Both the position numbers and the translations under genes were made by a program. This document shows, in pieces, positions 15,766 to 24,674 of a stretch of 64,000 nucleotides of DNA. Below the pieces are notes generated by a model that had not been told where the DNA came from, searched no databases, and worked only from the letters and a program-made list of their open reading frames with translations. Every line of letters begins with the position of its first letter. The first letter of the stretch is position 1. The DNA comes from Rhizobium sp. C4 (GTDB lineage: Bacteria > Pseudomonadota > Alphaproteobacteria > Rhizobiales > Rhizobiaceae), in contig NZ_JAJNCX010000011.1 of assembly GCF_021026315.1 (NCBI RefSeq), positions 135,257 through 199,256 of the forward strand, read 5' to 3'.

Positions 15766-16968
15766 TCAGATGTCTGCAGCGCGAAGCGCGTCTCGCACAT
15801 CGTAACCGTACAGCCACTCGCCCTTGTGAAGCGTCGCCTTCGGGTTGCCATGTTGCCGGATTTTGAACTTCAGGTTCCGTATGAAGCGCTGCACGGGAGA
15901 CTTCAGATGATTTTCGGTCGCGCGCATGCGTGATCCGATCTGGGCCCGGGCCGTCCGTGGCAGACGCAGCCTCTCATACAGGGACAAACGATCTGCGATC
16001 GTGCGATGATCCTGCGACAGCAGCAGTCCGAGCATCAGGCCGTCCTCAAGCGCCATGGCGGCACCCTGACCGAGAAATGGAAGCATGGGATGAGCGGCAT
16101 CGCCGAGAAGCGTGACCCTCCCCTTCGACCATCGGGCAAGCGGAGGCCGATCAAACAATCCCCACTTGAAGCAGGTGTCGGCCTGCGCGAGCAGGCTCCG
16201 AAGGTCAGTGTTCCAGCCGTCAAAGGCATGAACCATCTCTTCCCGATCGGCTTTGAGAGCCCAGGACTCTGCGGTCCATTGAGCGGTCTCGCGAACGGCA
16301 ACGACGTTTACCAACTGCCCGCGACGCACATAGTAATGAACCACATGCCCCCCGGGGCCCAGCCAATTTGTCACGGCGGGCTCTATCGGGAGCGGCAGCG
16401 CCTCGATCGGAAGGGTGACACGCCAGGCGACATTGCCCGTGAACTCCGGTTCATCCTTGCCATACAGGCTCTCGCGAACGGCGGACTTGATACCATCCGC
16501 ACCAATAACCACGTCGGCCTCAACCTCTTCCCCATTGTCGAGATGAACGACTGCGGACCCTTCGCTCTGGGTGACGGACACGCAACGAGATTGAAAGCGA
16601 ACCTCACATTTCGGCAGGGCAGCCGCCAAAATTTCATGGAGATCGGCGCGGTGGACGCTGAGATGCGGGGCACCAAAACTTGTCTCGTATTCGGAACGGA
16701 TATCGGCGCTTAAAAGTGTCCGCCCGCTTCTCCAGTCACGGAAAACATGGCGTTCTGGCTGAAAGGCGCAACGTCGCAACGGCTCTTCCAGTCCAAGCTC
16801 TCTCAGGACCTTGAAGGCATTGGGGGACATGTTGATGCCCGCCCCGACCTCGCCGAAGCGAGACCCCTGCTCGAGGATCACAATCTCCGCATTCCCGCGC
16901 AGAGCCTGAGCGACCGCAAGACCTCCCAGGCCACCGCCGACAATTGCGACGCGCAACCGTCTGCTCAT
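15766..16968 (-). CDS. FAD-dependent aromatic hydroxylase (salicylate/3-hydroxybenzoate hydroxylase-like)
   Basis: This 400-residue class A flavoprotein monooxygenase uses NAD(P)H and O2. The FAD-binding motif is VAIVGGGLGGLAVAQAL at the N-terminus, the DG motif is ADVVIGADGIKSAVRE (about residue 160), and the GD motif is GRVTLLGDAAHPMLPFLGQG (about residue 290). The length and GQGAAMALEDG fit the salicylate hydroxylase group, which hydroxylates phenols next to a carboxylate. It is the last gene of the minus-strand unit starting at 20044. It could make the catechol- or gentisate-type ring substrate of the neighbouring dioxygenase. Confidence 0.87.
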   Translation of the reverse strand: MSRRLRVAIVGGGLGGLAVAQALRGNAEIVILEQGSRFGEVGAGINMSPNAFKVLRELGLEEPLRRCAFQPERHVFRDWRSGRTLLSADIRSEYETSFGAPHLSVHRADLHEILAAALPKCEVRFQSRCVSVTQSEGSAVVHLDNGEEVEADVVIGADGIKSAVRESLYGKDEPEFTGNVAWRVTLPIEALPLPIEPAVTNWLGPGGHVVHYYVRRGQLVNVVAVRETAQWTAESWALKADREEMVHAFDGWNTDLRSLLAQADTCFKWGLFDRPPLARWSKGRVTLLGDAAHPMLPFLGQGAAMALEDGLMLGLLLSQDHRTIADRLSLYERLRLPRTARAQIGSRMRATENHLKSPVQRFIRNLKFKIRQHGNPKATLHKGEWLYGYDVRDALRAADI

Positions 16969-17081
16969 GATTTCCGGCTCCTCCGCTTCTGGGCCGTAAG
17001 CGACGTAATCCGTCTACGGGCGACCGGCACGGGCCGCCCGCGCATCGTTAAGACTGCCCCCGCGTTCCCGACGGCGCGGAT

Positions 17082-18317
17082 TTAGAGCGGCTTAAGCTCG
17101 GGGCGGTCGATCAGACCGCGAATTGCCCAGATCTTGTCGCGAGCCTGCCCCAACAGGTCCTGCGCACAATCCTTCGCGAACGAATTGGAGACGATGCGAT
17201 GTTGGGAGGCGGTGAACATATCTCTGAAGCAGCGCTGCAGGGCGGTATTTCGAATAGAAATGCCGCCTGCCGCCTTGTGAGCGAACACGCAGACATCGGC
17301 AGCCGTATTCGTGACATGGACTAAAGCAAGCCGCGCCAGTGTATATTGACGCGTCTGCACCGGGTTGCCGTTGTCCAGAGTTTGAGAGATATCGCGCCAT
17401 ACTTCGTAGCAAAGCGCGCGCGCCGCTCTCAACTGCCCTTCGGCAAGCCCGTAATTTTCCTGAAACTGATCGTCTCCACCCTGTACGGCGAGCCGCGATG
17501 GCCGGCCATCGGGAGACTCCGCAAGCGCCGCAAGCTCCGTCAGCGCCCTTCGCGCAATCCCCAGTGCTGCGCCCGTATGTCCCAACGGGGACATACCGAC
17601 GATCCCGAGGCGAAACAGATTGCCGCCCTGCTGGGCAACATTGGCGTCCGGGAAATGCGTGAACTCCTCCGGAACAAAAACATCATTGAACTCGTAATCG
17701 ATGCTGCCCGTCCCACGAAGGCCGACGACGTCCCAGTTTCCGAGCATTTTTGCCTGCTCCGTGGGTACGATGAATGTCCGCACCTCGGGCTGACCCGTCA
17801 CCGGATTGACGCGCGGCTTTCCATTCTCGAACACGCGGCCACCGCTGTGGATCCATTGAGAGTGGAGAACGCCGCTGCCATAGCTCCAACGTCCTGACAA
17901 GCGGAAGCCTTTTCCGTCCACATCGGCTCTGCCGAATGGTCCGCCATTACCGGCGATAATGGGAATACCCCCGCCAAATATCTTGCGTGCGCCTTCAGCC
18001 GGCAAATAACCGGATGCGGAGCCGATGGCCACATTGGAAGCCATCACGACCCACCCCGCAGCTGCATCGGCCTCACACAGGGTTTCGTAGACCTCCAGTG
18101 CTTCCACGGGACTGACCTCCGCCCCGCCGAACGGCCGCGCCGCCAGCATGGTGAAAAAGCCGCTTTCGCGCAGCGTATCCAGGGTAGGAGACGTAAGGCA
18201 GCCGGCAGCCTCGTTCTCTGCCGCATGCGGACGCAGAGCGGGCGCAGCCTCCCGCGCCTTGTCGACCCAGCTTGAAGATTGCGTGGTATTCACCTTCTCG
18301 GCGCTCGCCTTTGGCAT
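17082..18317 (-). CDS. Acyl-CoA-dehydrogenase-fold flavin monooxygenase (HsaA-like oxygenase component)
   Basis: From the ATG at 18317 (GAGGAG upstream) the protein has 411 residues with the acyl-CoA dehydrogenase fold: N-terminal helical part (ESGFFTMLAARPFGGAEV), a beta domain (GRWSYGSG, then DVVGLRGTGSIDYEFNDVFVP), and a C-terminal four-helix domain. The sequence lacks the catalytic Glu context of true dehydrogenases and resembles class D two-component hydroxylases such as HsaA, which use reduced FMN/FAD supplied by a separate reductase. A matching flavin reductase is encoded at 21431-21970 under the same operator. I infer hydroxylation of a phenolic ring; desulfurisation or dehalogenation enzymes of the same fold are alternatives. 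Confidence 0.8.
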   Translation of the reverse strand: MPKASAEKVNTTQSSSWVDKAREAAPALRPHAAENEAAGCLTSPTLDTLRESGFFTMLAARPFGGAEVSPVEALEVYETLCEADAAAGWVVMASNVAIGSASGYLPAEGARKIFGGGIPIIAGNGGPFGRADVDGKGFRLSGRWSYGSGVLHSQWIHSGGRVFENGKPRVNPVTGQPEVRTFIVPTEQAKMLGNWDVVGLRGTGSIDYEFNDVFVPEEFTHFPDANVAQQGGNLFRLGIVGMSPLGHTGAALGIARRALTELAALAESPDGRPSRLAVQGGDDQFQENYGLAEGQLRAARALCYEVWRDISQTLDNGNPVQTRQYTLARLALVHVTNTAADVCVFAHKAAGGISIRNTALQRCFRDMFTASQHRIVSNSFAKDCAQDLLGQARDKIWAIRGLIDRPELKPL

Positions 18318-18438
18318 CGGATTCTCCTCGATCCATGAATGCAGCAATATCCAGCCGCCAAGCCATTGTCGGCAGGCTGCCTTCCGGTGTCTGCCTGACG
18401 CCGGATAATCCCGTTTTGTTCTAGACGGTCGTCAACCT

Positions 18439-19236
18439 TCAGGTGGCTGTCCAGCCACCGTCCTGTACCAGCAGCTGACCCGTCATATAGGCCGATGCGG
18501 GCGACGCAAGATAAAGGGCAACGCCCAGGATTTCCTCCGCCTGGCCGCGTCGCTTCATCGGAATGCGACTGTGGATCGCGGAATAAAACCGCTCCTCGTC
18601 TCCACTCGAAGCCTGCTGCCGGCGAGCCGCTCCCAGCCTCGTACCTCCGTGCCAGCCCGGCGCGATCGTGTTCGCGCGAATGTTGTATTCAGCGTATTCA
18701 ACGGCAACCTGCTTTGTGAAGCCGATGATGGCGGCTTTCGAAGCTGCATAATCCACCCCCGCTGACACGAAGCCTGGATAGTAGCCACCCATGCCCAGTA
18801 TCGAGGCCAGATTGATGATGGAGCCGCCCGCCTCAAACATCATCGGAAGTGCGGCGCGCGTGACGAGAAAAGTCCCGGTCAGGTTGATGTCGATGACGCG
18901 ACGCCAGTCCTCAAGGCGGGTTTCGTGAGCGCGCGCGGGCACGGCCGAAATGCCGGCACTGTTAACGAGCACATGCAATTTCCCATGCGGTATGCATGCG
19001 ACGGCTTCTGCGACGGATGCCTCGTCCGACACATCGATCCGGCAGGCATTTGCCTGCCCGCCGGCGGACGTGATCGCCTGCACGACCTCTGCGCAACGAT
19101 CCTCGAAAATATCCGCGCAGATCACCGATGCGCCCGCCTTGGCAAAGCCTTCTGCCATCACCCGGCCCAATCCGCTGCCGGCCCCCGTCACCAAGGCTAC
19201 TTTGCCATCCAGTCTGAAAAGCTCGTCCAAAACCAT
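18439..19236 (-). CDS. Short-chain dehydrogenase/reductase
   Basis: This classical SDR of about 265 residues has the cofactor motif TGAGSGLGR, NSAG in the centre, the catalytic Ser in LASILG, Tyr and Lys in VDYAASKAA, and the terminal QLLVQDGG. The start needs care: AAGGGAGG abuts the ATG at 19236 with no spacing, while a TTG two codons later (19230) has an ideal six-base gap, so the TTG may be the true start. It follows the next SDR by about 25 bases and belongs to the same operon as the HsaA-like oxygenase. It probably oxidises an alcohol intermediate. Confidence 0.85.
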   Translation of the reverse strand: MVLDELFRLDGKVALVTGAGSGLGRVMAEGFAKAGASVICADIFEDRCAEVVQAITSAGGQANACRIDVSDEASVAEAVACIPHGKLHVLVNSAGISAVPARAHETRLEDWRRVIDINLTGTFLVTRAALPMMFEAGGSIINLASILGMGGYYPGFVSAGVDYAASKAAIIGFTKQVAVEYAEYNIRANTIAPGWHGGTRLGAARRQQASSGDEERFYSAIHSRIPMKRRGQAEEILGVALYLASPASAYMTGQLLVQDGGWTAT

Positions 19237-19261
19237 CCTCCCTTCACTCAACCGCTTCGTT

Positions 19262-20044
19262 TCAGCCTGACCGAACCTGGCCGCCATCGACGTAGAGCGT
19301 CTGCGCCGTCATGAACGCGGCGTCGTCGCTCATCAGGAAGGACAGAGCACCGGCCAGATCCTTGGGCTCAGACGGGCGTGGAATGGCCTGTCGATTGGCG
19401 TGCGCCTCGAAGAGCTGCTCGGATGTCATGCCGTTGAAGTTGGGCTTGCGCGCCAGAGTGCCGGGCGTCCGCGTAAAGCCGGGCGCAATCGCATTGACCG
19501 TGATCCCGTCGGCGCCCAGCTCACTGGCGAGCGCACGCGTAAACCCGATAACGCCGGCCTTGCTGGCGATATAGTGCGTAAGCCCGGGGGCAACCTGCGC
19601 ATAGGAATTGGAGGTCATGTTGACCACACGGCCCCATTTGCGCTGACGCATGCCTGGTACAAACTGCTTCGCCATCAGGAACATGGAATCGAGATTGACC
19701 GTGATCATCTGGCGCCATTGTTCATAGGACAGGTCCTCGAAACGGCAGCTCGGAAAGATGCCGGCATTGTTGACGAGGACGTCGCATCGGCCGAATCCTT
19801 CGAGGATGGTCACGCCAAGCTGCCTGACTGCTTCGGGATCCCCCACGTCGCATGCATGCGCCACGGCCTTGCCATTCTCCTTCGTGATCTCAGCAACCAC
19901 TTCGTCGGCCGGAATACGGTCGACGATGACCACGTTCGCACCTTCCTGTGCGACACGCTGGGCAAAAGCGCGCCCAATTCCGGCAGCTCCGCCAGTGATG
20001 ACAACCACTTTGTTTTGATGACGCTTTTCCATGACGAGTTCCAT
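19262..20044 (-). CDS. Short-chain dehydrogenase/reductase
   Basis: This classical SDR of 260 residues has TGGAAGIGR as cofactor site, NNAG, the Ser region NMTSNSYAQ, YIASK as Tyr and Lys, and the ending TLYVDGG. I prefer the ATG at 20044 because TTGGAG lies five bases upstream; an ATG at 20059 would be only about nine bases from the -10 box and would leave no leader. It is the first gene of the minus-strand operon 20044-15766 (two SDRs, HsaA-like oxygenase, FAD hydroxylase), and its promoter carries the GntR-regulon operator. The two adjacent SDRs are clearly different proteins and not recent duplicates. Confidence 0.87.
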   Translation of the reverse strand: MELVMEKRHQNKVVVITGGAAGIGRAFAQRVAQEGANVVIVDRIPADEVVAEITKENGKAVAHACDVGDPEAVRQLGVTILEGFGRCDVLVNNAGIFPSCRFEDLSYEQWRQMITVNLDSMFLMAKQFVPGMRQRKWGRVVNMTSNSYAQVAPGLTHYIASKAGVIGFTRALASELGADGITVNAIAPGFTRTPGTLARKPNFNGMTSEQLFEAHANRQAIPRPSEPKDLAGALSFLMSDDAAFMTAQTLYVDGGQVRSG

Positions 20045-20067
20045 TAACTCCAATTGCATAACGCCTT

Positions 20068-20094
20068 CTTATATTCTAGAGTTTCAGTTGTCAA
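20068..20094 (-). promoter_or_regulatory. Promoter with GntR-regulon operator before the SDR operon
   Basis: On the minus strand TTGACA (20094-20089) and TATAAG (20073-20068) are 15 bases apart. ATATTCTAGAGT (plus strand, 20071-20082) covers the spacer end and -10. The site may also serve the divergent esterase gene at 20226. Confidence 0.65.
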
Positions 20095-20225
20095 CGGGCA
20101 GTCCCTTAGGTTCGGAATGCACTCGGCCCCTCGGCTGACGAGGAAAACTCCGCGCGTAACCGCAACACGACGATCAGTTGGATGCCCGTTCTCCCGACCT
20201 CCGCTCATCCCGTAAGGAACCATCC

Positions 20226-21185
20226 ATGACGTTGAAATCATCCCCTCCGCTCCGGGCCTCTCTTGGTGAAATGGACCCGGAATCCATAGCTTTCATGGCG
20301 GCGCTGCCCGGAACGGCTGCGCCGCCGACGGTGGAGACAATGCGTGAAGGTCTGCGGCGCGCACGGCCTGGAAATCAGCCTGAATTGCCGCATGTTGCCT
20401 CGACACGAGAGTTTACCCTTGTCGGCGCACACGGTGAGTTTCAGGTGCGCTACCATCGAGGAATGCAGACTGCGAAGGAGGCGGACCTGCCCGTCCTTGT
20501 CTGGTTTCATGGCGGCGGCTGGGTCGTCGGAGATTTGGACAGTCACGATTGGGTCTGCCGCGTGATTGCAAATGCCGCCAACTGCGCGATCATCAGCGTC
20601 GATTACCATCTCGCGCCGGAACATCCCTTTCCCGCGGCATTCGATGACGCCGTGACAGCAACGCGCTGGGTTTTTTCAAGCGCGGCAGTCTTGAAGATCG
20701 ACTCTTCACGCATTTTCGTCGGCGGGGACAGTGCCGGCGGCAATCTTGCGACCGCGACGGCGATTGCGCTGAACGGCGACTCGCAAGTCAAGTTGCACGG
20801 GCAGGTCCTCGCCTACCCGATAACGGATCTGACATTCGACTACGACCCGCGGTTCGGAAGCGGGGTTGCTCTCACAAACGGTGATATGCACAGGTTCATG
20901 GACCTCTATGTGCCCGACACTGCGAAACGGCGGGATTGGCGATGTTCACCGCTTCTGGCTCCCAGCCACAAGGGCCTCCCACCGGCGAAGATCATTCTGG
21001 CCGGCTTTGATCCACTTTATGATGAAGGCGAAGCCTATGCGACGCGGCTGGCTTCTGAAGGTGTAGAGACACAGGTTTCACGTTTTCCCGGCCAGATGCA
21101 CGGCTTCATGTCGCGGCCAAAGCCGATGCCGAAGGCGTATGAAGCCATCTCCGAGATCGCCGAGTTTCTGAGAACGCGCTCTTGA
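20226..21185 (+). CDS. Alpha/beta hydrolase, hormone-sensitive-lipase (HSL) family
   Basis: This 319-residue carboxylesterase has the HSL oxyanion-hole motif FHGGGWVVGD, the nucleophile GDSAGGN, the acid in FDPLYDEGEAY and the catalytic His in QMHGFMS. No signal peptide is present, so it acts in the cytoplasm. The ATG at 20226 has AAGGAACC upstream. It is divergent from the SDR operon, from which it is separated by the operator-carrying intergenic region, and therefore probably co-regulated with cassette A. It may hydrolyse an ester or lactone intermediate made by the oxygenases. Confidence 0.88.
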   Translation: MTLKSSPPLRASLGEMDPESIAFMAALPGTAAPPTVETMREGLRRARPGNQPELPHVASTREFTLVGAHGEFQVRYHRGMQTAKEADLPVLVWFHGGGWVVGDLDSHDWVCRVIANAANCAIISVDYHLAPEHPFPAAFDDAVTATRWVFSSAAVLKIDSSRIFVGGDSAGGNLATATAIALNGDSQVKLHGQVLAYPITDLTFDYDPRFGSGVALTNGDMHRFMDLYVPDTAKRRDWRCSPLLAPSHKGLPPAKIILAGFDPLYDEGEAYATRLASEGVETQVSRFPGQMHGFMSRPKPMPKAYEAISEIAEFLRTRS

Positions 21186-21383
21186 GCCATATTGTCGGAG
21201 GCGTGATGCGAGAATCCTGCCGGGCGATCGAACACGAATCGCCCGGTTCGCTTGCCACCTGCAACGGAAATATCTTGATCCCGAACTGGCATCCGAACCG
21301 GGCCAGATCCAACGCCTTTTTTGCGCGAGAGCGCAGCCGCAGGGGGGTGCCAACGGCTAACACTTGACGAACCGCCTTCTTTT

Positions 21384-21395
21384 ATACTAGAATTT
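21384..21395 (+). promoter_or_regulatory. GntR-regulon operator before the flavin reductase gene
   Basis: ATACTAGAATTT lies 35 bases before the start codon, downstream of a TTGACG at 21365-21370 that may serve as -35. It matches the sites at 7194 and 22929. Confidence 0.6.
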
Positions 21396-21430
21396 ATGAA
21401 GATGGAAATCGCTGCTGTCGAAGGAGCCTC

Positions 21431-21970
21431 ATGTCCATGCCTCTGATTGATACGGTCGAACCTTCTCCAAGCGCAGCTTTCGACATGCGCGAATTGAGGG
21501 ATTGCTTTGGCGCATTCTACACGGGCGTCACGGTCGTCACGACAACCGACGATGCGGGGCGTTTTTACGGGACCACCGTCAATTCCTTCAGTTCTCTGTC
21601 GCTGGATCCGCCCTTGATCTTGTGGAGTCAGCGCCGTGTCGCGGCCACGTTTCCTGTTTTTGGCGCCGCACGATACTTCGCCGTCAATATCCTGTCCGAG
21701 GACCAGGTCGAGATATCGCGGGTCTTTTCCAGCAGCAGCCCGGACAGGTTTGCCGGTGTGAAGACGCAACCGGGGTTGGGCGGCGTGCCCCTCATCCTCG
21801 GCTGCTCGGCCTATCTCCAATGTTCAAGGGAGACGAGCTATCCAGGTGGCGACCATGAGATTTTTGTTGGTCGCGTCGAGCAGATCGAGACCATGAAACG
21901 CGCGCCGCTGTTGTTCGGTGCGGGAAGCTACCGGACATCTCAGCCCTTGCAAGCGAGCATCAGTCAATAA
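21431..21970 (+). CDS. Flavin reductase (HsaB/HpaC-like), partner of the HsaA-like oxygenase
   Basis: This 179-residue FMN/FAD reductase of the split-barrel fold contains the family pattern FGAFYTGVTVVTT near residue 27, TVNSFSSLSLDPPLILW, then FAVNILSEDQ. The end HEIFVGRVEQIE carries the conserved histidine strand. GAAGGAGCC precedes the ATG. Such reductases give reduced flavin to class D monooxygenases, and the only one in the window is the product of 17082-18317. The two genes are in different transcripts but share the CTAGAA operator. Reduced-flavin supply to the LLM-type monooxygenases at 28.8-31.3 kb is also possible. Confidence 0.87.
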   Translation: MSMPLIDTVEPSPSAAFDMRELRDCFGAFYTGVTVVTTTDDAGRFYGTTVNSFSSLSLDPPLILWSQRRVAATFPVFGAARYFAVNILSEDQVEISRVFSSSSPDRFAGVKTQPGLGGVPLILGCSAYLQCSRETSYPGGDHEIFVGRVEQIETMKRAPLLFGAGSYRTSQPLQASISQ

Positions 21971-21990
21971 GTTCCTCCCGAGAGAAAGGC

Positions 21991-22016
21991 CTGTCAGCTC
22001 CTCACGGAACTGACAG
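21991..22016. terminator. Terminator between convergent flavin reductase and DoxX genes
   Basis: CTGTCAG (21991-21997) pairs with CTGACAG (22010-22016), followed by ACCTTTCATATTTTC. Confidence 0.55.
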
Positions 22017-22058
22017 ACCTTTCATATTTTCTATCCGCTTAACACGCTTTCGCGGACA

Positions 22059-22457
22059 TCAAGCTTCGGCAGGGCGACGAAGACCATCCAACGTCCAACT
22101 GCCCCCGCCTGCGAAGGCGATATAGAGAAAAATGAAGCAAAAAAAGATCGCGGATTCGCCCATGTTCAATGTCGGCCAGAAACTGGAAGGCATGTGGCCC
22201 TTGAAATACGCGATAGCCATTTCACCGGATGCGATGAAGGCCGCTATGCGGGTCTGGTATCCAACCAGAACAAGGATCGACGTGACGGCCTCAATGAGGC
22301 CGGCAGCCATCAGGATCGTTGGCAGGGGGTGGCCCACTCCCGGTATCGCTGCTGGAAACTGCAGAAATTTCATCGTCGCATGTTCCAGGAAAAGAAGTGC
22401 GGTCACAATCCGAAGAATGGCCAGGATATTGGGTGTCCAATTGTTGAAGTTCGGCAT
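22059..22457 (-). CDS. DoxX-family membrane protein
   Basis: From the ATG at 22457 (GGAG eight bases upstream) the product has 132 residues with four hydrophobic helices, the DoxX architecture. The features RIVTALLFLEHATMKFL, ILMAAGLIEAVTSILVLVG and MAIAYFKGHMP are typical. DoxX proteins are inner-membrane proteins of unclear chemistry, often found beside oxidoreductase genes. The long leader of the open frame upstream is not protein-like. An operator-bearing promoter lies at 22825-22853, about 370 bases before the start, so the leader is long or a closer start exists. Confidence 0.78.
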   Translation of the reverse strand: MPNFNNWTPNILAILRIVTALLFLEHATMKFLQFPAAIPGVGHPLPTILMAAGLIEAVTSILVLVGYQTRIAAFIASGEMAIAYFKGHMPSSFWPTLNMGESAIFFCFIFLYIAFAGGGSWTLDGLRRPAEA

Positions 22458-22824
22458 GCTGTTGGCTCCAGTTATTTCTCGTTTCCCTCTGGCAGCAGGC
22501 GCTGCCGTTGCTTTCGTTATGCTTGAGACGGACTCCAGCCCGCCGGCTTGTGGACCGGCAGTCAGCCTTTGCTGCCTGGAAAGGCTGCTCCTGCGGGTGA
22601 GGAGCAATTTGAAGGGTTGTGAGACCCTCATGCTGGAAAGACGAGAACGCCATGCCACTGATGCGCATGCATTCGGTGGATACTCTGCGGCGCCCACCGA
22701 AAAGCTCCATTCCTACAATGTGTTCAGTGACATTCGGATCCTTTGCGACAGCAAGCGTGTGCGGTATCTCGTGCTAAGGCCTGGTGCTCCATTCTCCCAA
22801 CCGACGCCGCGTCCTCCCGCCTTT
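22458..22824. other. Long untranslated leader region of the DoxX gene
   Basis: No convincing gene was found here on either strand. The only recognisable element is the upstream promoter/operator at 22825-22853, so a 5' leader of about 360 bases is implied unless a second promoter exists closer to the gene. Confidence 0.35.
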
Positions 22825-22853
22825 TATATATTCTAGTATTTAACATGGGTCAA
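22825..22853 (-). promoter_or_regulatory. Promoter with GntR-regulon operator (towards DoxX)
   Basis: On the minus strand TTGACC (22853-22848) and TATATA (22830-22825) are 17 bases apart. ATATTCTAGTAT (22828-22839) sits in the spacer and over the -10 box. Confidence 0.65.
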
Positions 22854-22914
22854 TTCAGAGCCGGATTTTCATGCGGATGTCGGTAAAGCCGGCAGCCGGC
22901 CGACCTTCCTGCGT

Positions 22915-22943
22915 TTGACAATTGTAAGATGCTAGAATATATC
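22915..22943 (+). promoter_or_regulatory. Promoter with GntR-regulon operator before the binding-protein gene
   Basis: TTGACA (22915-22920) and TATATC (22938-22943) are 17 bases apart. ATGCTAGAATAT (22929-22940) occupies the spacer end. Confidence 0.68.
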
Positions 22944-23090
22944 AATGTCAGCGGCCCACTCCGAGACGGCTTTGTTTTGGGTTGGATTTCGCCGGACCGA
23001 AACGGATGCGGAGTGTTGGCTGGAGATGGAGAGCCAGCTAGCCCTGGGGTCATATCCTCGGCCGCATGAACCACATCAGGGAGGAACCTA

Positions 23091-24245
23091 ATGAACCAAT
23101 TTTCAAGACTCGCTTTCGGCGCCTGCATCGGCACGGTAGTGAGCGTAATAGCAGCCCTACAGGCTCAAGCCGAGATTGTCGTTGGCGGGACATTTTCGCT
23201 GACTGGCCCGGCCGCCGCGCTTGGAACGTCTTTTCAGCGGACGCTTCCTCTTCTGCCAAAGGAGATTGCTGGAGAACCGGTCCGCTATGTGATCGTCGAT
23301 GACGGCTCGGACCCGTCGGCAGCCGTCCGAAACGTCCGGAAGCTCATTAACGAAAACCATGTCGATGTTCTGATCGGCCCCACCAATGCGGCGACCGGTT
23401 ATGCCATCGCTCCCGTCCTCGGGGAGCTGAAGGTGCCTCTGATCTCCGGAACTGCGCTCGATCTTTTCGGCGACAAGAGCGAATGGTTCATCAATTTGTC
23501 CACGCCGATCACCATGTGGGTGGCACAGATCGTCAATCACATGAAGGACAGCGGGCTAAAGAAGGTCGCCTTCGTCGGCTACAATGACGTCTACGGCGAT
23601 ACGGCGTTTGCAGCGTTTAAGAAGGATTGCGCCGAGGCCGGCCTCGAAATTGTCGCCGATGAACGTTTTGCCCGATCCGACACGAGCTTCGTTGGTCAGG
23701 CTCTTCGCATCTCGACAACCAAGCCTGACGGCGTCTTCATCGCAGCCTCTGGCAGCCCGGCCGTATTGCCCAACGCCACGCTGCGCGAACGTGGATATAA
23801 CAAGCCCCTCTATAACGCGCCCGTCGCGGTGAGCCAGGATTTTCTCCGTTTGGGCGGCTCGAAGGTGGAAGGGGTTATTTCAGCGGCATACCTGATCGCA
23901 GTTCCTCATCAGATCCCCGACAGCAATCCATCGAAGAAGGCGGTCACCGAACTCTTCGACGAGTTCACAAAAATGTATCCCAACATGCAACCCGACACGC
24001 AGAACCCGACCGCATATGACTCCGGCGTGGTCCTCAAGATGGTTGCAACCGAGGCGCTCAAGGTCGCAAAGCCTGGCACCGAAGAATTCCGGGTGGCCAT
24101 TCGCGATCGCCTGCACACGATTAACGGTCTTGTCGGCAGCGTGGGCGTATACCAGTTCAAACCCGGCCAACCCTACGGTGTCCAGGAGAACAGTATCGTA
24201 TTCGTCAACGTCAAGGACGGAAAATGGGCATACCTCGGAAAGTAG
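23091..24245 (+). CDS. LIV-type ABC transporter substrate-binding protein (cassette A)
   Basis: This 384-residue periplasmic binding protein of the Leu/Ile/Val (HAAT) family has a signal peptide (residues 1-28) ending in AQAEI. The mature protein starts VVGGTFSLTGPAAALG, the usual strand and loop that holds the ligand. GPTNAATGYAIAPVL and AFVGYNDVYGDTA follow in family order. AGGGAGGAACCTA precedes the ATG. It converges with the operon for the permeases and ATPases (24675-28200), which share its operator type. Aromatic acids and other hydrophobic carboxylates are common ligands of this family in rhizobia; the ligand here is presumably the cassette A substrate. Confidence 0.9.
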   Translation: MNQFSRLAFGACIGTVVSVIAALQAQAEIVVGGTFSLTGPAAALGTSFQRTLPLLPKEIAGEPVRYVIVDDGSDPSAAVRNVRKLINENHVDVLIGPTNAATGYAIAPVLGELKVPLISGTALDLFGDKSEWFINLSTPITMWVAQIVNHMKDSGLKKVAFVGYNDVYGDTAFAAFKKDCAEAGLEIVADERFARSDTSFVGQALRISTTKPDGVFIAASGSPAVLPNATLRERGYNKPLYNAPVAVSQDFLRLGGSKVEGVISAAYLIAVPHQIPDSNPSKKAVTELFDEFTKMYPNMQPDTQNPTAYDSGVVLKMVATEALKVAKPGTEEFRVAIRDRLHTINGLVGSVGVYQFKPGQPYGVQENSIVFVNVKDGKWAYLGK

Positions 24246-24280
24246 CTGCCGATCGCTGGATGGCATGAGAAACCCGAACT

Positions 24281-24318
24281 ATCGCCGGACCGGATGCCAT
24301 TGCAACGGGTCCGGCGAT
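24281..24318. terminator. Terminator between the binding-protein gene and the convergent transporter operon
   Basis: ATCGCCGGACC (24281-24291) is a perfect inverted repeat of GGTCCGGCGAT (24308-24318), and TTCATTT follows. The rest of the 430-base gap up to 24674 holds nothing recognisable. Confidence 0.7.
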
Positions 24319-24674
24319 TTCATTTGGGCTTGGCAAATTGCCGGTGGTCCGATGGCGGCGAGGTGTCAGTCTTTGGGCGGAAAACGATGCCAAAACCCGC
24401 CGCGACTTCTGAATAGACTGAATTCAAATATCCTGCGTTTTGCGCAAGAATAACGGACGCTTGGCCGACTCAGAATGCCGATGCTGGCGTGTGACGAAGG
24501 GAGGTTCCCACGAACCGTCGACCCGCCCGCAGAACCCGAACACGTCCGTATCGTCCCTGATCATATTGGAGCGCTTGGTTGACGTCGCACGCGGCATTCC
24601 GGACATCCGAGAGAGATCATGCGGGGACGACACGATGGCTTATCAATCGCAGATCGCCCCCACGGGCAGGACGC

